Below, piece by piece: positions 54,643 to 64,000 of a stretch of DNA of 64,000 bases (position 1 is its first letter; each line of letters begins with the position of its first letter). A program made the position numbers and the translations under genes. Under the pieces are notes generated by a model that saw nothing but the letters and a program-made list of their open reading frames with translations, did no database searches and had not been told where the DNA came from. The stretch lies in NCBI GenBank assembly GCA_016630955.3, contig CM049992.1, forward strand, positions 992,001-1,056,000, read 5' to 3'. This DNA is from Didymella arachidicola. Taxonomy: Eukaryota > Ascomycota > Dothideomycetes > Pleosporales > Didymellaceae.

Positions 54643-57600
54643 GGTGAAGACACTGTGAAATTAGTGTAGCACGGCGACTACAGGTGGAGGGCACGGCGGT
54701 AGTGAGACGAGACAAGCGCTGTCGAGGTACAAGGCGCCCAAGTATTAGCACTAGCGAGAGACAGTGGTCAGCGCGCAGATTGCAGGGCCGAGGTCGAGTT
54801 GCATACAATATACGCGAATGTACGGATTTGGGGTGCAGCGAGGGCGAAAGGCAGCAATCGTATGCGGTGGTTGCTGGGTGCTGGTTGCTGGAGGTAATGC
54901 TACTGCGGGCGCGGAGGGTGAAGCCAGTACACCCAAAATCAAAGAATGAACGACAGAAAAGGAGCGGACAGATACCGCACGTCGCCTCAGAATTCGTGAG
55001 GTCAACAAGACGGCTCCAGTGTGGGTTTGGTGGTGAGGAGAGTCGACCAGAGGAGCGGAAGGTGTCGTGGATAGCCAACCTGGGCGCAGCGGCGCGGCCG
55101 AGCACGGTTTTGTTCTGGGAGGCAGACGGGCTACCTTCACTGCACGGACGCAATCTGACTGGGCTTGACAGGCAGGGCCCACACTCGCGCCTAGGGTAGG
55201 GGTACCGTTGCTCGCATCCCTGCACGGCCGCCGTCTTGCTGCTGCGAGCGTGGTGAATTCGCGTTCGCGGTCACGACAATAATTTTGCACTCAGATGCGT
55301 GTTGCTCGTAGGCAAATTGGCCATTGAAGCAGTCGCGCTGCTGTGTTCTGGCAGAATCGGTGCTGGAAACGCAGAAACGCCTGTAGCGCGTCAGCGACCT
55401 TCAGACAAGGTGTGCAATTTCCTTTGCTGTGCCTGATCTCCATTCACACGAGGACTACCAGCTGGCCTGTCGACAGCGGTCACTCCACACCGTGCGCAGC
55501 CATGATGTCGATAATGACGAGCGCCGCCGCGGACAGGCCATGTGCAAGTTTCTTGCATCTTGCCCATCAGACGACAGTCTCCAAGTCAACTGCTCCTGCG
55601 GCTTATCAGCACCTGCCTTTGAGCGCTGCGTGCCGACCATCTGCATGCACCTTATCGCTGCGTATGCATGAAGAAGAAATGGTCTGTAAACGACCTACAC
55701 ACACTTGCAGCGTTCTGACTCGAGCACGAAAGCGTGCATTTTCACTCGTTGGAGTTGCCTGCACGCGATATGCATCTCTCCAGATCGTCTTGGCACCCTG
55801 CCGCAACCCGGCAAACTTCACATTCTGCCCTGCAGTTGTGGACGTGACGGCAGCCAGATGGCTTCGATCTGTTATACTGCTCCCGAGTCTGCGCTGGAGT
55901 GTCCTCGATCCCGCGAGCAAGATTTGTCTCGAGTCCATAGCTTGGCTGTCCACATGAGGATGCGCAACAGCATGTTTCACACGCACCGTTCGAGGTGGGT
56001 CCACCAAGCCCCCGGTTTGCCAAGGTCAGTATTTGATATGCCGCAGTTGGCGACCAATCGCACCAGAGGCGTCAACTTGCCCCTGCGTGGCTAGCAGCAT
56101 CTTCCCAGAGCAGAGACGCTATCAGCGAGCCTTGCCCTATTCGTGTACGAGAACGAGGAGCTCGTCCTCGCCACCATAAATAGGCCTGCGAGGCGAAATG
56201 CGGAGAAGCGGGAGAGACAAAGCAGCGGTCTTGTTGCGTCTGCCCAGATGAGTCCAGTCTACGCCTCGGGATCAAGATGCGTGATGTTGGAAAATACCAC
56301 TTTTCAGGAGCCTTGGATTGTTCGTCCGCAGGATGTGGACAGCGCAGCTGGTTGCTCACAAGTGCTTGCAGAATTATGGTACTGGGATGCACCGTCATAG
56401 CCCCCTGATGTCTCAAGACGCCAAACCCGGGCCTGCATTCTGGCGTTTGTACTACGCGTTCTGCAATGCAATCTGCACTTCCTCACCAGGTGCGATTTCA
56501 CTGTGCGGACCGACTATTGTCGTTTTTGCTTTTGCTGCATTCGATATGCATACAAGGTCCGGCACGCGGATCTAGGCCCACAGCAATTGGCCTCAAGATG
56601 TTGTCGCCAGTGCTGCAGGGTCGTAAATGTAGCCAAAAGTTCTGCACGATGGGCGTGTTTCGTGCTCTCCAGGACATGTTCGGCCTACAGCACCCCTTCG
56701 CAGTTCCTCGCCAGCGTTTAGTAAATTCGTGAATCGGATACTAGGACGTCACGAACATGGTAGGCCTGTCTCCCGCCGGAAGAGTGATCTACAGGGACCA
56801 AAACTCGGCGGCCCTACTCCGAGATAGAGACTTTTCGGGGCAAACCTTTATTTGCCCTCGGTTCCACTTCGAATTGCCAATGCTACCAGGAGAATGCCAG
56901 GTATCGAGATTGGCAGGATTTTACGAAGATACGAAGCAGTGCTTGAAAAGCAAGATGGCCGAACGTCACACAAAGCACTACCAGATCGCTAAGGATCCAA
57001 TCCGTGGAGAATCCCGTGCCAACCGTTTCCATCTGTGAGCGTAAGTTTTGCGCGGTCGCCCGTAGCATTTGCGCCGGCGAACTTTGGGAGACACGTTTCT
57101 TCCGAGCCGTCGAGCGGTGAGGTCGCAAGTCACCGTCTTCCGTCCGGTCAATGAATCGTTTACAATTACTTCACTCAAAGGGCATTGCATTGGTGCTTCG
57201 GACCATAGTTCGTGATACCTGGCAGCCGCACGCAGACGCAAGCGTCGAGTGACAATCATGGGACGCCGGCTCTCTGAGCCTGCAGCAACCATTCAGCAAT
57301 CCTTTCGTCACGCGCAAATGGCTTCCCGTTGCCGGTCGCATGTAACGATGCATCCGCTGGTGTCCGTTACCTGTCACGGTGAAACTTTGGTAGATGAGGA
57401 GCTGGCACGGCCCCTGACTGCTACGCTATCAATTGCAATGTTTTCTCGGGCAGTGTCATGTCTAACGGAAGTGGCTGGTCAGTCACTAGCTTAGCTTGAT
57501 GTTTACGTTTCGTTTTCTAGAGCTTGGCGTTGTACTAACAACTGTCTTTCTTGTGAGATTGCCAATCTCCGAATCGTGAAATTCGCTCGTGCCAGAAGAA

Positions 57601-59222
57601 GCAGTGCAATGAGAGTCACTTGGAGCGCTTAGGCCAATAACAACGCGACAGCGATCGCACTTTCCTCGAACCAATTGTCTCCCAGCCTCAGTGCAAAAGC
57701 ACGGCTATCTTTGCGACAAAGCTGCCGCAGCACCGTTGTTATGACAAGGTCGACCTGTCGATAGCAGTGCCCGTAATGCATGCAATGCGACAGCAAAAAG
57801 TAATATCTCGGACGGTTTCCAGGTCGGTCCACTAATCGGCCTCAGTCCTTGGCGTAGCCTGCGAACCCAGCGCCATGTATCCGCAACGCCGCCAGGTGCG
57901 GAGCCTCACCTTGGATAACCACTCATACGCAATTCTTACGATGTTCGCAAGTCCCAGCAAAGACACCTCAGCAAGCGACTGCACCACTCATGGCTCTTAC
58001 CAGTAATTAATGTCAAGACTCAAGACCCTGCCGGTGCCTCCGCCTTGCTTGATTCAGGATAGTGACGGGATGCTTTGCTTTGGTCTCCACGAACCAGATG
58101 CGGGGAGCCCAGACCCAAATGTTGCACTTGAAACTGACGCGCTAGACCAAGCTGCAGTGCAGGATGCAGCTGAGCTGCAAACGGACAGAATCTCGACTTG
58201 ATGTAAGATCGTCAGTCTCGCAATTTATCTGCAGGTTCAAGAGGAGACACCAGGAGTAGCGAGGTGATACACTCGACAGGATTGTTCGGTGGCTGCATGC
58301 CAGCGGCAGTGGCAACGAACAGTGACGAAAGCATTGCGACCTGCTTAGCTCTCGTTGTCAAAAGTTGCGCGCAAGGACTCGAAGTGCCGAGCCTAAACTC
58401 TGGCCTCGACCTGCATGAGCTGAAGACAGGACACAGCATCACTGGCACAAGCAACACCGGACCGGACGCCACTTTGTAACAACCTTTGCGCACCGCCTCT
58501 ACAGGCCGGGGTCTCCGCAATGAGGCACCTTTCGGATGTGTACCGAAGTGTAGTCGATTGGTCAATCATTGGCGGCAGTGTGCAAAGCGCTACCGCATCA
58601 GCACTACTGTAGGCTCGACTCCTGCGGCCAGAACGTGCCACAGCCCGTTCTCACGCGAGAATCGCTTGTGACGCCTTCGCTCCCTCTAAAGACACATGCC
58701 AGACGAGTCAGAGGGTTAATCGGCATGAAAAGCGTCGGTTACACCCTGAGCCATGATCCCAGAGCTGGTCAACGAACTCTATGCTGCATGAAAGGTCTGG
58801 CCTGTACCCACTTGCCAACAGTGCTTCATTGCATCGGCCTCGAAGAGCCTTGACAACAGCAACACCGAACCTAACAGTACTCGTTCGTTGAGGAAGACTC
58901 GTGAATCTGCCAAGCCGCTGGATTACACTCTGCGGAGATTTCGTGACTCAAGTCCTGCTTGCACTCATGCGACTTGGTTTGCATATTGCGATCGTCAGGG
59001 TTCTCTGACAGCCATTCCAGTCTGCGCGTCGCCGGGCATCAGCACACAGATGACGGTACCTATGGCTAAGAATTGCACACGAGGTGCTTCGATACCTCAC
59101 GCAACAGAGAGTATTCGGATCGATCTCGATAGTTTTAGGTCCAGTCAAGATGTTGTTAATGTTGTTTGAACCCTCTATGCCCCATGCTGCATGCTCCGCT
59201 CTCGCAGGATCGAAGACTTACA
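54643..59222. other. Gene-poor region, left half
   Basis: About 4.6 kb without a supported gene. Open frames up to about 200 codons occur on both strands (55343-55957, 55606-56007 and others) but none has a domain, signal peptide or convincing splice sites. The first few hundred bases are presumably the promoter of the disordered-protein gene. No transposon proteins, tandem repeats or RNA genes recognised. Confidence 0.5.
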
Positions 59223-59630
59223 ATGGACTTCAACGAGGAACATAGCATCAATGAACGTTTCGAATATAGGTTTGAAGGCAGTTTCTCGCAACAGTAAGTT
59301 GCAGGACTCATGCGCGAGGTGCACCATGTCCTACGAAGATTTGAAGCCAGCCTCAAACCCAAAATAGTCGTTGTTGAGGGCCCACAGAAGGAAGTGTTAC
59401 AGTTTGCTTCCTTGGGAGCTGATTCCATGAAAAAGAACATAACCTTCAGGTCTTACCATCACAATTATGGTCCGCAGAGCCTCAAGGTCACCCTTGATCA
59501 AGCAGACGTGATCGCCAGTCTCGAAGTTAACTGGTACCCATCACGACTGCTCCACTACAATTCAACGAGCTCTCCAAACGGTGTGTTTATTCGCAAATCT
59601 GATCATTTCAGTACTGCTGAAATACCCTAA
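59223..59630 (+). CDS. Possible two-exon hypothetical protein
   Basis: Weakly supported. Exons 59223-59293 and 59339-59630 with a GTAAGT...CGAAG intron of 45 bp would encode 120 residues. Exon 1 gives MDFNEEHSINERFEYRFEG; exon 2 continues FEASLKPKIVVVEGPQ and later SLKVTLDQADVIASLEVNWYP. The text has a protein-like residue mix, unlike most frames nearby, and the splice keeps phase. But no family is recognised, no signal or membrane segment is present, and the surrounding 6 kb is gene-poor. It could equally be chance or a remnant. Confidence 0.25.
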
Positions 59631-61734
59631 CAGCAGATCTGACGTCGTCAACGGCAGCTGAATGAGCGAACGCCCTTACTCCCTCCCACCCCAACGCCCA
59701 AGGATCACTAATCGCAAAACTTGTGCAACGTAAGGTTACAGGAAGATAATGATCGCCATGCACGTCCATACCCTCGATGCTGCATTCCCAACGTCCACAT
59801 AACCTGAAATCTCCAACCGCGTGCGCATGTTGTGCACTGTCCTAGGAATCCACTCCTCGAATCGATTCGGCGTCCGCCTTCCGGCTCGAGATTCCGGGCG
59901 TGGTACCTCGAGTCGCGCCTCAGCACTCAAATGCCACGGCAGATACCAGCATCATGGCGCTTCGGAATCACGGCGCTCAGAGCCGATGTGGTACAGAGTC
60001 AGGCCAACATTCAACCGCTGATCGTGATCTATGATACGGTAGATGAAGGAACATCGCGAACCGCGGATGCTCGGCGGGTACAAGAGGGGTGGAAGTAACA
60101 CAGCAGCAGTCACGCGATGTGTACTCGTGAAATGTGGCGTAGAGTTGGGGGCCAGGTTCTTTACATTGTTGTAAGTGATGGATAGGCAACACTGAGGTGC
60201 ACTTTGGCCGAGCCAGCACGCTTGCAGCATCGGCTTCATGAATGTCCAACAGCAGGGTTTCTGTTGACACGAAATCGATTGTACCCCATGGCGAACCTCC
60301 CCTGTGTGCTGCGTGGGTGCTTCATCTCCTCCTTCGGGAATTTTTGTGTTATCTGATGTTTGCAGAGGACGCTAAGGCTGCAGTCGTATTCTTCTCTGCT
60401 CCTACAGGCTGCGCAAATGCTCGCTCAGACCGACCTATACTTTGCTTGGATTCATGTTAGATCTCCCCAGCTTGTACGTAAGCCAAAATACTGTGCGTTG
60501 TTGCAAAGCCGACCTTATTCTCTTATTGATTCTTCTGGCTGTCCAGAGCCTCCCGCTCTGTCCGGAGCCTCTCAACATGTTGCCATACTTCTCTGGCAAT
60601 AGCTACATAGGTGATAAGGCAACCTATGACTGATCTGATGGAATACTCTATGGTGAAGAAACTGTCATTAGATGTACTTCATTGCTTAATCTTACTCTAA
60701 TGACGCAGGGCTTGCAGGGTAGGTGAACAATAATTGCAGGCTTAAGATAGCGAGGAGACCTTCATGGTAGGCAGTAGGGAGCCTTTCAGTGTGCTGAGTG
60801 CAGGCCAAATTGTTGCTGGCTTGGCTTGGGGCTGACTTGTAGGTACGGCGTTGTGGTGGTCATGCCACGAGCAAACTGCTTTTTGGGGGGTTGATCAAGG
60901 TCTTGGTACTTTCACTAAACTATCTTCTGAGCATTGTGCATATGTGTTGGTGTCTTAGGTTGCTAGCGTGTTGAGACGAAGTTTGCAACGATGTGTGCGG
61001 CGCTGTCTTCATGTTGTAAGTAAAGATCAATTGTTGATCGTACAATCTCGTAATTGATACTGGACAAGAAGCTCGAATGATCACGATCCATCGTTGGTCT
61101 TGCAACCTGTGGTTCTTCTAGATCTTTGACCTGGTGCTTCCCGATAGCGGCGAGCGCTTTGGGGCAAATCAAGACTGCAGGCGAGGCTTCAAAAGTCTGC
61201 GCGAGGAGATGCAAGATGTGGGTGCCAGGAAATAACAGTCCGATCCTCTTTTCCTTCAAGGATGTTCTTTCTGTCTATGTAAGCATTTTCAGTCGGAGTT
61301 CGAGTCTGGTGTGATGAGGTAGGGGCGTCTAAACAGCCACCCGAGACGTCCCGAAGGCAACCACGAACGTACTTAACAAACCCCCGACACTCCGACACAA
61401 CGCTACCAGTACATATCCTGACTCAAACTCGCCCACTGCTTTGTTTACTGATCCTAGTGCTGCTAAGAAGATCAGACTCTCTCTCGACATTTTGTTGATG
61501 CCTAATCTGATCCTCAAGTCGTTATGTATATAGTCTCCGTCACACTGCTCAAGCCTATAAGAACACGTAGTCACACAACCCATTCATACACATGCAGCAT
61601 TTGCCTCATATCTAAAGCATATCTCAAAACAAAGCTCTCATTGAACCTAGCAGACACCGCATTCGGCGTTGACCCAACCCAGACCAGTACCAACAAAACA
61701 CCTTCGTCCCGCATCGGCTGAAAAGCCGTACGTT
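59631..61734. other. Gene-poor region, right half
   Basis: About 2.1 kb without a recognised gene, repeat or RNA. Short ORFs only. Confidence 0.45.
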
Positions 61735-62202
61735 ATGTTCTTCACCGGCGCAGTGGGTGCTCTCTTGATGTGTTCCGTCCTGAAGTCAGCGCATCACCAT
61801 CACCCCGCACAAGAGCAGAGGATAGGAGAGCACGAGCCTATATGTCAACCAACACCAGAAAGAAGAGGGAAGAAGCATCGAGAAGAGTCAAACAGTCCAA
61901 CAACTCCGGATAAAATATCAACACAGAACGAAACCCTGCTACCTCAGGTGGTCTATGTACCACGTGAGATCGTCAGAGAAGTCGTCGTGGACTGCTCATG
62001 CAAATGCGCTTGCAAAGCACCTGAGAAGCCGGAGATTCTGAGGTCGTACTGGAGTCTCGATAAGAGCAAACTCATTCAATCGGCAGGGGATAAAGAAGCG
62101 AAGAGAACACAAGAGAAAAGAAAGGCGGAGATTGCGAAGATGACGAAGTACTGGAGCCTGGACCAGGGGATGCATATTGATGACAAGGGAAGTGTATCAT
62201 AA
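61735..62202 (+). CDS. Small hypothetical protein with repeated YWSLD motif
   Basis: Single exon from ATG 61735, 155 residues; the frame is open further upstream to 61669 with no better ATG. An N-terminal hydrophobic stretch (FFTGAVGALLMCSVL) could be a signal anchor. It is followed by a His run and a charged, Pro-rich region. Next come VVYVPREIVREVVV and the Cys cluster CSCKCACK. The C-terminal third contains the motif YWSLD twice (SYWSLDKSK and KYWSLDQGM, about 35 residues apart) around a highly charged helix (EAKRTQEKRKAEIAK). No family is recognised. The 5S rRNA gene lies 204 bp downstream. The non-random motif repeat argues that this is a real gene, perhaps lineage-specific. Confidence 0.5.
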   Translation: MFFTGAVGALLMCSVLKSAHHHHPAQEQRIGEHEPICQPTPERRGKKHREESNSPTTPDKISTQNETLLPQVVYVPREIVREVVVDCSCKCACKAPEKPEILRSYWSLDKSKLIQSAGDKEAKRTQEKRKAEIAKMTKYWSLDQGMHIDDKGSVS

Positions 62203-62405
62203 TTTCATAGTCTCGGCGTCGAGGATGCAGACAGCCACTCTAGCGCAAATCGATATAAGATCTCCACTCGACAAACAACAAAAGTTCTCGGTGAGAGAGT
62301 TGTGTCGCGCTCCCGAAGTCCAGGAGTCTCGTGAATGATATGGGTCCGCTCTGACGCTGGCACAATGAGTTTGCAACATTTTGATCAAATCATACTCACA
62401 CTTTC

Positions 62406-62524
62406 ACATACGACCATAGGACGTTGAAAACGAGGCTTCCCGTTCGCTCAGCCCTATTTAAGCAACGTACCGGCGGATTAGTAGTTAGGTGGGTGACCTC
62501 GAGCGAACACCCGCTGTTGTATGT
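62406..62524 (+). rRNA. 5S ribosomal RNA gene
   Basis: 119-bp match to fungal 5S rRNA. It starts ACATACGACCATAGG and ends GTTGTATGT, so the two ends pair as helix I. ACGTTG and CAACGT pair perfectly as helix II. Downstream are the conserved GAAAAC, TTCCCG and CGCTCAGCC segments and the internal promoter region with GGATTAGTAGTTAGGTGGGTGACC. It is a lone copy among protein genes, the usual arrangement in filamentous ascomycetes where 5S genes are dispersed. The paired substitutions in helix II relative to other fungi suggest a structure under selection and not a random pseudogene. Confidence 0.9.
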
Positions 62525-62537
62525 TCTGTCCGCTCCC

Positions 62538-62541
62538 TTTT
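62538..62541 (+). terminator. Pol III T-run terminator of 5S gene
   Basis: First run of four T after the 5S 3' end, with two more T runs at 62547-62550 and 62552-62556, as expected for RNA polymerase III termination. Confidence 0.6.
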
Positions 62542-62556
62542 GTTAATTTTCTTTTT

Positions 62557-64000
62557 CCGCTAGAGGGGTAGCCATATTTGGGTCTAAAATAAAACGTCTA
62601 GGCCAAAAGAAGTCAGTTTATTGAGCGCTGTATTCGTGGAAGATTGGCTGGGCAAGATACATGATATTAATGGTGACGATAGGAGCAACGAGTGAACTGC
62701 TTCAGTCTCCAACGACTGGATCTGTAGCTGTAATACTAGTGAGTCTGGCTCATCCGAACCACGGGGGACTGAGTCCCAATCTGCCTCGAGCTATCACGGG
62801 CGCCTTCACGAGACGGTTTGGAGCAGACAACCTCCCAATGTCAATGCGAATATTGGGTTCGTGCTGTCTGGCTCTTTGCCACGATTACGTTTCATTTGGG
62901 TTTATCCGGTCATATAATCTATATATCTAGATTTGGGAGACGGTTGGCTCCATGCTCTGAGGTCAAACTACAACAAGTTAACCCTCAGGCTCGATCACCT
63001 ATATCGTTGACATTACCCTCTCCCCTTTGTATCATAATCACAGAACGTTTGCGATGGGGACTTAGGCAGCGTATGAAGCGGCCTTGTTAACAAGAGTTGC
63101 AGACATAATATATCAGGAATTCCAAGAACAACTGACGGACTTTCAGGCATTGTTCGAGCATCTGAGGCAGGGAGAATGGGATGATGGTTTCAAGAATAGC
63201 TTCAAAACGCGATGACTGTCGCTATGCTCGACTTGATTACAGCTGGCCCCATTCTTGCAGCTGGAAAGAGAAAGAATGCGCTTTAGAACCAAGTCTAGCA
63301 GAGTCTTGCGGATATGAAAGCCCTGTAGGATGACACGGCTAATATGGTACGTCAATCTGAAGCCAAGTTGGTGGTCAATCAACCAGGATCCAAGGCCTCG
63401 ACACGAGCGTGAGGATGAGCACGATCAGAGTGCTGTACGTAGAGTACAGAGACCTCTCTGAACAACAGATCGTCGAAGCTTTGAATACGAACATGAACAG
63501 TTCGGGTTCCAAATGAGATGCTCGAGAGGAACGCGGGTGAAACAGTAGCAAGAGTCGGATCAAAAATCAGGATTATATCATTCTCTTGTCAGTCAACAGT
63601 CATCTACCTCACTTACAGTACATGTTAGGATGACAGCATTAGGGCCGGTAGAAATGAATCCGAAAAGTTTGGAAACATGCACAGAACATGCGCATGAAGT
63701 CAACACAGAAGTGTTCCACCAGGTCAAGATTAGCCTAATCACCTCAAATGCGCGCAGTTTGCCTGGGGAGATAGCGTGGCATAGACAAACAGCTACCGCG
63801 AGGCATGCTCGGAGAGAGTATAAGAAGTGTCACTTCGCCGTTCATGTCGTTCTCCTCGCTCGTGGATCAGCTCCTCTTCTCTCCCAATTTGCAAAGCATC
63901 ATCAACGAACGATCGGATGACGCCCAAAACATCCATCACTGCTGCCGTCCTCACAAAATCGCGCTTCGTCAGCTCTGAAAGACGATATCGATGCTCCTGC
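62557..64000. other. Right end without recognised genes
   Basis: About 1.45 kb. Short ORFs on both strands, none with recognisable similarity or splice support. A gene crossing the right edge cannot be excluded. Confidence 0.4.

Noticed and set aside
55343..55957. 204-codon plus-strand open frame
   Set aside because: Residue make-up rich in Cys, Arg, Ser and Thr without order; competing frames on the other strand are equally open.
1..64000. CRISPR arrays, prophage, bacterial operons or integrases
   Set aside because: None seen; the window is eukaryotic with spliced genes throughout.

Overview
The window is from a filamentous ascomycete (Pezizomycotina). It has short GT-AG introns (about 40-155 bp, mostly near 50), gene density of about one per 2-2.5 kb, fungal-specific families (hybrid histidine kinase, DUF202, Irs4-like EH protein, PAN/Apple-like secreted protein) and a lone dispersed 5S rRNA gene. 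The class within Pezizomycotina cannot be fixed from sequence reading alone. All exon structures below were derived by eye from splice sites, reading frame and family similarity.

Left part (1-9.2 kb): a 5'-truncated GH31 alpha-glucosidase, a 1258-residue hybrid histidine kinase, and then on the minus strand a tandem run of three small secreted cysteine-rich genes. The three share ten aligned cysteines, an intron at the same place and a TATA box about 90-135 bp upstream of each ATG. This trio is the best candidate for an undescribed system. One copy has a G-to-A change at its intron donor.

9.2-25.3 kb: DUF202 membrane protein, EamA/DMT transporter, a CaCA-type cation exchanger with a 261-bp MITE-like element just upstream, a class II aldolase, a nonsense-broken F-box/2EXR-like gene, a HAD hydrolase ending in a peroxisomal-type AKL, a hypothetical helical protein, a GH27 alpha-galactosidase and a glutathione S-transferase.

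27-44.5 kb is housekeeping rich. It holds 6-phosphofructo-2-kinase head-to-head with TOM40; TOM22, convergent with TOM40; an alcohol dehydrogenase relic; a RING-H2 protein; an Irs4-like EH protein head-to-head with DNA ligase IV; a JMJD7-type JmjC protein tail-to-tail with the ligase; and a mitochondrial inner-membrane peptidase. Three mitochondrial biogenesis genes (TOM40, TOM22, IMP1-like) thus fall within 15 kb.

45-54.7 kb: a secreted two-repeat PAN/Apple-like protein with a C-terminal carbohydrate-binding-like domain, an internally deleted ferric reductase relic, a coiled-coil protein, and a large disordered Ser/Pro-rich protein.

54.7-64 kb is gene-poor. Only a small protein with a repeated YWSLD motif, one doubtful two-exon ORF and the 5S rRNA gene could be supported.
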